Part shown: piece by piece, positions 35,300 to 41,438 of the stretch
Numbering within the stretch: the stretch's first letter is position 1
How the letters are laid out: each line of letters begins with the position of its first letter
Assembly: GCF_001039355.2 (NCBI RefSeq)
Contig: NW_019775482.1
Location: forward strand, 26,644-68,081
Origin: Lingula anatina
Taxonomy: Eukaryota > Brachiopoda > Lingulata > Lingulida > Lingulidae
Reading direction: 5' to 3'
DNA: 41,438 nt
Notes under the pieces: model-generated
The model's input: only the letters and a program-made list of their open reading frames with translations
Told to the model about the DNA's origin: nothing
Database searches by the model: none
Translations under genes and position numbers: made by a program

Positions 35300-37818
35300 A
35301 AAAGCAAATAGGGTCTAAGTGTCATGTGTGTAAAAATAAAATATTTATTCAAAAGCCTTCTCTCAGCCACTTTTACCGCTGAATCTTGTGCAGCTGAGCG
35401 TCTCCCCTTTATCTTAGCTGGCATTTTGAGCGAGACCGCTCTGAAGTAATCACTGGATTTTTCCGTTGATCTGACGACTACCAAGTGCCGTGCAAAATAA
35501 TCCTGCAGCGTTACCCGTCAAAAAACTCGTATCAACACAAGTGACGGACACTTGCTCTCGACACAGTTTTATCTGATCACTTTGCCGATAACAAAGAAGG
35601 AATCTCTCAGGTAAAATTACTCGATTGCCGAGGAAGAGCCATTGAAACGTTCAAATGCAACTTCACACCTCTTAATTGCGGTTAAACGTAATCGCCTTTG
35701 TTAGCGCTTCCTTCTACATATCCTTGACACCCTACTGGGCATCACAAGGCTAGGGCCCTCTCCAGAGCTGTCAATCAAAATGGCGGCACGCTTACATGCC
35801 TAACGAGTGGTCGGAAAATGTAACAAAAGCACGATTTTCTGCCCCTTCAAAGCACCCAAACAAAATATTTTTAGATGACAATAAGCAATGGTTCCAGCTG
35901 ATCGTATAACCGATAACAGGTAAATTTGCCAGCTAAGCATTTGACTAATAAGCCCTGTTAACCAACCTGTGAACGTTTTTGGCTGTTTTAACAGCTTTCT
36001 ATATTGACGAGATAAGTGAATCGCTGCCAAGTATATCTCACTATCTGAGCAACCGATCGTTACAAAAGTTGCACCTATTGTTGTTAGGAATGTGGACTAC
36101 AGCATGATATCAGGGGTTTAAGAGAAAATTGTTTGTTTGAAAGATATCGCCTTTTGAAGTGAATAAGCCATTGAAATATGGGGTAATTTAACGTAAAAGA
36201 TGATAAAATCAAAAGTAAATAGTTTAAGACAATTCCCTGGTACCGCGCTGAAGTGCTTTCACCCAGCTTTATGAGGTCTTTTGAATCGCTTGAATAGCTG
36301 TCTTGGTTATAGAGAAAATCCCAAAACCGAAAACGGCATTTTTCCCCTCAAATTGGCGCCAGAGCGTCATCCGTTGGACACTGTACTTAATCCCCGTCTT
36401 TAATTGGCCTTTTGGGAAGTTTGTTTTAATTTTTTATAAAAACTTATAAGCCCAGGGCTTTGTTTCTATGACTTTGGTCCTTTTACTATCACCGGCCTTA
36501 ATCGTTTTGTCAATGCTAGAACTGCCTAGGGGACCTTAGTAAAGACACGTAGCTGCGGTACATTATCGCAAATATGCAAATAGTGCTACCAGGCATCCTT
36601 TTTTGTTATTGAAAATCTAATCCCAGATACAAAGGACATTTGCTTGCTATGAGCATTGATTGACTGCAATATTCCGTTGCCGTTAGGTAAGATAATGAAT
36701 AAGCAAACGTATTGAAGAAAATGAGGTTTGTGACAACCAGCTTCTGGACGCCCAGGCCCTGTAATAAAAAAAGAAGCCCTTTGATATTAAGTACGACCTT
36801 GGCATCATTGCCACCCATGTGCTAATGGTGCCACTATGGAACAATATGTCTGTTGTTACACCCACTGTTTACTTTTTGACAACCTTTAAACCTTATGTAT
36901 GTAATATTGGTTAACGACCATTAGAGTTATCTATGAGATAGATATATAAATGTATGGTCGGCTTAATGCTATGGTCACGACTTTGCCAACTAAATGTTTC
37001 TCTCGCGCGGAGGAGATATACGTACAAATAAATAAATATAAGCTTTAGCAGCCCTGTGAATTACTAATAAAATGATAATTATTATTTGAAATAATATGGA
37101 AAATACATGTATTTAGGCCTATGTACTGCATTACACATATTGAATACCCTATATACACTTCGCTACTTTAGAAAACATACAAACCTTTTACCTTAGTTGA
37201 TAGCAATCTGACGAAACAAAGAGCAAAATTAAAACGGGGAACTCATTATTTCAGATTTCTCCATAGGCAAAATCATATAAAAATGAGCAACAGTAGGCAT
37301 TTTTCCTTCTTTGTATGGACGGGGAAGATGCACCAAACGATTTTGTACAATGGCGTATGTTTGATACACAGTTATAAAGCGGACTATAGCTAGTATGCTG
37401 CAAGTTAGATCAAGAAACACGAAGACAACGTATTGAGCAGCTAAATTTAATGTCACGAAGTTCTGAAATGCAGTTCGTAAGGATCATGCGTTATTTTAAA
37501 AGATTAATGGTAGTTTCGAATATGAGCATGATTTTAGGTTGAATTGTGCAAAACTTATAACGTCGAGTGAATGCACTTGAAAAAATTACGTACTGCAGCG
37601 CTGTAAGTTCCCTTGACTACACGTCCTAGGCTCATGATTGAAGCTAGGGAATTTAAATCCACCGTCAACCAAACATCACTGCACCTGAATGCTTCTTATA
37701 TAATGCGTATCTAAACTGATTAATAATATCTATTGGTAAATATTATAGTCGATAACCCTGACTCAAGACCTTAATCGCTGTCTTGTGGAGTGGTTATCCC
37801 CCAACCGACACCTTGCCG
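35300..37818. other. Intergenic region, no supported gene
   Basis: I see no domain-bearing ORF. A minus-strand ATG at 35424 opens a basic segment (MPAKIKGRRSAAQDSAVK), and a CAAAATGGCGGC YY1-type motif lies at 35777-35788. Both hint at promoter activity but are not enough to call a gene. The remainder to the TATA box at 37819 is AT-rich and featureless to me. Confidence 0.4.
35777..35788 (+). promoter_or_regulatory. YY1-type motif
   Basis: CAAAATGGCGGC matches the animal YY1 consensus often found near transcription starts. The ATG inside opens only seven codons. Confidence 0.3.
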
Positions 37819-37824
37819 TATAAA
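37819..37824 (+). promoter_or_regulatory. TATA box of the WSC-sushi gene
   Basis: TATAAA 54 bp before the start codon at 37873, which predicts a start of transcription near 37850 and a 5' UTR of about 20-25 nt. Confidence 0.6.
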
Positions 37825-37872
37825 TGGAGCACGACGAAGATTTGCGCAGATTCAGCAAGTTAGCGTCGCAAG

Positions 37873-37917
37873 ATGAGGCCTACGTTAATCACTTTGGCAT
37901 GTGTGGCTCTGCTGCAG
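37873..37917 (+). CDS. WSC-sushi protein exon 1 (signal peptide start)
   Basis: 15 codons beginning Met-Arg-Pro-Thr, then a hydrophobic run. The donor GTAAAA follows GCTGCAG; phase 0. Confidence 0.8.
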
Positions 37918-38309
37918 GTAAAAATGCTCAAATACAAGTTCTTGAAGTTTTTTGCTTTGTATTTAGCTTAAAGATTTTATAAGAGGAAGGAGAGAGAGCA
38001 GTTTAAATCATCTTTTCATCGCGAAAGAAACTTTTAAAAGGGGACAAACTACATGAACTTTACAGAGAATTTTTAACATGCGCTTGTGAGAATATTCCGG
38101 GAGCGCAGGTGGGGGAAATGGGGGTGATTTAGGAAAAGAGTGTCATAAACTTTGAAGATTTAGACTCTCGGTCGTAAGCAATTTGAACTTTTTCGAAACA
38201 ATGTATCTCATAATTTTGCTTGTTTTAGTTTTGTGCAGCTGCCCCGGCGGATGAGCCTGAGGTTAGCAAAGGTATGTAAGTAATGGAAAAGTATTCACAC
38301 GTAGGCTTC

Positions 38310-38362
<53 letters not shown>

Positions 38363-40839
38363 TAATAAAATACTTCCCTTATTGAGGAATAGAATCAGAC
38401 TTAAGTGATTTGCAATCGTTATTGAGCACAAAAGGTTGAGGTGGCTACTGAGTAATAGTTCTAACAGTTTTTTTTAAATTAGAAAATAAAAATACTGTGT
38501 TGATTATTTCAGTAATGCCTGGCGGCTTAGGGTGCTTCACTGACGCTAAGAAATCGGAGGACAAAATATTTCAACGCGATACTAAATGGGAAGCTAACGA
38601 TCTCACAGTAGAGAAGTAAGTACCAGTGCACAGACGTGCTGCATATTCCTTTGAAAAGAAATGTGAAGGTACTAGAGAACGTTAGATTTTGATGGGACCT
38701 GGAATGTAAAATTTCGAAAGGTTCAAAAAAGATATGAATCGTTTGAAATATAAAATCTCATATAAAAAACGTCTAAAGATGCTAAAATGAAGGTCACAGT
38801 GTAGCATCGAAAATGATAGCTTATCTGCTATAAATAAACAAGCTTGTGGTGCTAACTAAAAATACCCCGAGGCGATAATGGCCTCGGCTTAAAAAATGAT
38901 TAAAATTACGACCTTTAGACCTGTTTAGTCAGAGACAAAGATGCACAAATCTGAAGACATCATCATCCACGACATGACATAAAATATCCTTAGATGTGAT
39001 TCTTGTTGTATCTGTCGAGAATATCTGGTATGGCAAGCACAATCACACGCAATGCGGTAACACTGACGCAATCAATTTAAAGCAGTCGCAACTAACGCAA
39101 TGTGGAGAAGTAGCTAATTCGCAATTTGGAATACTAGTCTTCTCTTCAAATTTAAATTCAGTTCTCCCTCAAGGCGGATAGAAATCCAAGATATGGACCC
39201 CGACCAGAGCTAGTGCCGTACGCATAAGTTCCCACTGTAAAAGTGTTCCTCATGCTACAAACACGCGGTCTGCAATTACACCGCCTTCATGCGGTGTGAA
39301 GTGTGATGGTGTGTTATAACTGGTTGTTTTATAATACACTATATGCGTTTTAAACTAAGTTGTTGTTGTTTTTTTTTGTTTGTTTGTTTGTTTTTTTTTT
39401 TTTTTTCAAAAATTCCTTCAGGGCTACATCCCCTTCCGAATGCAGCCGTCCAAAAGGCTGACAACCCCTGCTAAAAAGTGGTTAGAGTCGATATGTCCTA
39501 GTGAAACGCCAGGCATGGTCTAAACAGTCTTAATAAATCATAATTCATTTACAACTAAGTTCTTGAATCAGAAATGTGCAAAACTTTAACTAGAAGCTTT
39601 TTCGAGGAAAATTAGATTGTGTTATCTATGGATTACGAATTTTTGAACCTCTAGATGGTGAGTGCTCGTTAAGGAGATAGGCCCTACCATAAGGGGGGGG
39701 GGGTGTCCATCTGGTATGTCCCAGTCAGGATCGCATGAACAACTGTCGACTCCACTGGCTATCACATCAGCCAACCAATTGGTCAGAGATAATGTAAAAA
39801 CAACGAGAAACAATTACAAATATTTCATATAAGAAGAGCATGACTTCGGTCTCACTTAATTGTATTGTTTTATTTAATCTCAGATGCCTCGCCTACTGCC
39901 AGGCTCTAAAGATGGACCTAGCAGGGCTTCACGACGAGGACGAGTGCTGGTGTGGTATGAAGTCAGAGAAGATGGCCACCGTTATGCAAGCAAGTGACAG
40001 ATGCAGGGCCAAGTGCGAGGGCAACGGCGAACAGATATGTGGCGGTGAAAGCAGGAGGGTGTTCTCTGTTTACGATGGTAACTATAAACAGTCTCATATA
40101 CTCTGTGCAATATTTATTAACATAATGGACAGACCCCCACCTTCAACGGTGGTCTCAAGAGAAGAGACGCCCATTTCACTCACGCTTTTTAAAAGAGTTT
40201 GTCAGTATATGGATATCTTCTTTGTTCCCTTATATCATCCCCATAAATCATTTCGCTTTTTTATTTTTCAGTCGCGGTGAGCACACTTAGCGCAAAAATT
40301 CCAAGTAAGTTGAGATTCTTAGGCAAATGACAAATTCTACTCTGTGTGGTATCAGTAGAATTTAAATAATTCTGGAAAGACCGTTCTTAAAATCTATCTG
40401 AGGTACTGTGGTATCAGTAGATGTTTGAGAAAATCAGTAAATACATGTATCGGTAATAATCCACTACGCCTGTGATATACACGTAGCTGGACGGACGAGC
40501 AGTCAAACGACGGACAGACAGATAGGAAGACAAACAGCCAGGCATGCGACTACAGACAATTAATGTACTTCTAGCGCTTCCTTTTCTGAAATACCACTGT
40601 GAAATATTTCTGTGTGTCATTCCCAGCCATCACCTGTGCCGACATCAGCAGCTTCGGATTCACGGGGAAGACCAGCGTCAAACAGGAGATGAAGGGCTTC
40701 TTCTTCCAGGGAGACAGTGTCAAGTACTACTGCCCTGATGGAACCACCAGGGTTGGGGTTTACAAGGCCAAGTGTAAACTCGGCGAGGACGGCAATGTGG
40801 CCTGGAGTGCACCAGCTCCAAAGTGTGAAGGTAAAGAGA

Positions 40840-40898
<59 letters not shown>

Positions 40899-41246
40899 TT
40901 ATTATAATTTACATTTGGTTGTTCTGCTCTATTCATCAATGTTTCCTCTTGCCTGTCTCAAATCAAGTTCGCACCCCTCATTGTGTTGAACCTTGACTTT
41001 TAGTTTAACATGTAGAAATACACGTATGTCGTAAAACGACGTACAAAGTGGCACATACGTGCGCATAAGATGTTTCTTGAACATTTTGATAGTTTTCGCT
41101 CTATTTTCCAGACATCAGCGGATACGTGGGTTGTTTCGTCGATGAAGATGTCGCCGCGTCCTTGAAATCTGACAAATTAGAAAAGGAATCCATGACGGTG
41201 GAATTTTGCCTCAAGTTTTGTGACCAGAAGGGACATGGACTGGCAG
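37873..41246 (+). CDS. Secreted WSC-sushi-WSC protein, partial (5' part, seven exons)
   Basis: Exons read: 37873-37917, 38229-38271, 38513-38615, 39884-40077, 40272-40304, 40627-40830, 41112-41246; the gene runs off the window. All junctions are GT-AG with matching phases, giving 252 residues so far. Order: signal peptide (LITLACVALLQFCAAA), a WSC domain (residues about 36-127, eight cysteines including GCF, ECWCG and ICGG), a short linker, a sushi/CCP domain (143-206, four cysteines and WSAPAPKC), then a second WSC domain starting VGCFVDED. WSC domains are putative carbohydrate-binding modules and sushi domains bind proteins (family knowledge), so an extracellular matrix or recognition role is likely but not shown. 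Full length and any membrane anchor are unknown. Confidence 0.88.
38229..38271 (+). CDS. WSC-sushi protein exon 2
   Basis: Completes the signal peptide (FCAAAPA) and adds a short acidic linker (DEPEVSK). Acceptor TGTTTTAG, donor GTATGT, ends in phase 1. Confidence 0.75.
38310..38362. repeat. (CA)n-(GA)n compound microsatellite
   Basis: About 16 CA units then about 9 GA units in intron 2 of the WSC-sushi gene. Confidence 0.95.
38513..38615 (+). CDS. WSC-sushi protein exon 3 (WSC domain 1, first part)
   Basis: Encodes GGLGCFTDA, the typical WSC opening, to LTVEK. Acceptor TTATTTCAG, donor GTAAGT, ends in phase 2. Confidence 0.88.
38616..39883 (+). other. WSC-sushi intron 3 (1.3 kb)
   Basis: Contains T-rich runs with TTTG units (39363-39406), a poly-G tract (39694-39703) and a 7-bp hairpin ACACCGC/GCGGTGT (39278-39297). 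No extra exon seen. Confidence 0.7.
39884..40077 (+). CDS. WSC-sushi protein exon 4 (WSC domain 1, second part)
   Basis: Encodes CLAYC, DECWCG, CRAKC and ICGGESRRVFSVYD, completing the eight-cysteine WSC pattern. Donor GTAACT, ends in phase 1. Confidence 0.92.
40272..40304 (+). CDS. WSC-sushi protein exon 5 (33-nt linker)
   Basis: A short phase 1-1 exon encoding VAVSTLSAKIP between the domains. Acceptor ATTTTTCAG, donor GTAAGT. Confidence 0.75.
40627..40830 (+). CDS. WSC-sushi protein exon 6 (sushi domain)
   Basis: One complete CCP module in one phase 1-1 exon, the usual arrangement for these domains: ITC, YYCPDG, AKC and WSAPAPKCE. Donor GTAAAG. Confidence 0.93.
40842..40898. repeat. (TG)n-(AG)n compound microsatellite
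   Basis: About 19 TG units then about 9 AG units, 11 bases after the sushi exon donor. Confidence 0.95.
41112..41246 (+). CDS. WSC-sushi protein exon 7 (WSC domain 2, first part)
   Basis: Encodes GYVGCFVDED and FCLKFCDQKGHGLA. Acceptor TATTTTCCAG, donor GTAAGA, ends in phase 1. The next exon lies outside the window. Confidence 0.9.
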
Positions 41247-41438
41247 GTAAGAAATCCGATACACAATGGGGCTAGATAAATGTTTTTTTTTAATTCAATA
41301 ATGAAATACTACAGATTTGTGAGTAGGACAAAACACGCGTCCCTGAAAATTTAATTATAGCATTAAAGTTGCAATGGTCGTGACACACAAATCATCGTCG
41401 TAGTTATGGTATCTTTTTGGTTGCTATAGTAAGGGATG

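Noticed and set aside
38996-39181. 61-codon ORF in WSC-sushi intron 3
   Set aside because: No matching splice sites and no cysteine pattern of WSC or sushi; the flanking exons already complete the WSC domain.
40414-40620. 68-codon minus-strand ORF near the sushi exon
   Set aside because: Lies in an intron and has no recognisable features.

Overview
This is nuclear genomic DNA from an invertebrate animal. The evidence is GT-AG introns at every exon junction I could place, AT-rich introns, many simple repeats, small palindromic transposon remnants and animal-specific protein domains. I cannot name the species. A mollusc or another lophotrochozoan, or an invertebrate deuterostome, would all fit. 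There is one assembly gap of 158 N (13816-13973).

Most of the window (1998 to about 31640, + strand) is one gene, an orthologue of STIM, the endoplasmic-reticulum calcium sensor that opens Orai channels. I rebuilt 15 coding exons by hand with continuous reading phase. They give a protein of about 696 residues: signal peptide, paired luminal cysteines, EF-hand, SAM domain, one membrane segment with a GGCWFAYIQ core, coiled coil 1, the Orai-activating SOAR/CAD region, an acidic inhibitory segment, a Ser-rich tail and a Lys-rich end. Intron 1 is 11.6 kb. The 3' UTR is about 2.7 kb with two AATAAA signals.

The most interesting region is the exon set for the STIM cytosolic tail (22183-28904). Exons 11, 12 and 13 all begin and end in phase 1. 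Between them I see two further unassigned micro-exon candidates (21 and 15 nt) that are also phase 1-1. Between exons 10 and 11 lies an extra exon candidate with good splice sites that encodes a second acidic cluster (DDSDED) and then a stop. It would give a short STIM isoform without the Lys-rich tail, or act as a poison exon.

Downstream on the + strand is a two-exon gene (32257-33687) for a secreted-type von Willebrand factor A (VWA) protein with an intact metal site and a Thr/Ser-rich stalk. Its open frame stops at 33602, but the next frame continues with a membrane anchor, stop-transfer basic residues and an acidic tail, so a one-base frameshift in the assembly or allele is likely. At the right edge (37873 to beyond the end) is a secreted protein built of WSC, sushi and WSC domains, with a TATA box, seven exons visible and the 3' part missing. 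Between these two genes (34680-35296) there is weak evidence for one more gene.

The non-coding DNA holds several inverted-repeat elements: a 228-bp palindromic element in intron 1 with two half copies elsewhere, a 168-bp hAT-like MITE in intron 5, a 174-bp fold-back in intron 12, and a 34-nt inverted pair in the 3' UTR. There is also a minisatellite directly before exon 7, two perfect 14-bp hairpins and many microsatellites. Nothing resembles a prokaryotic operon, CRISPR array or RNA gene.
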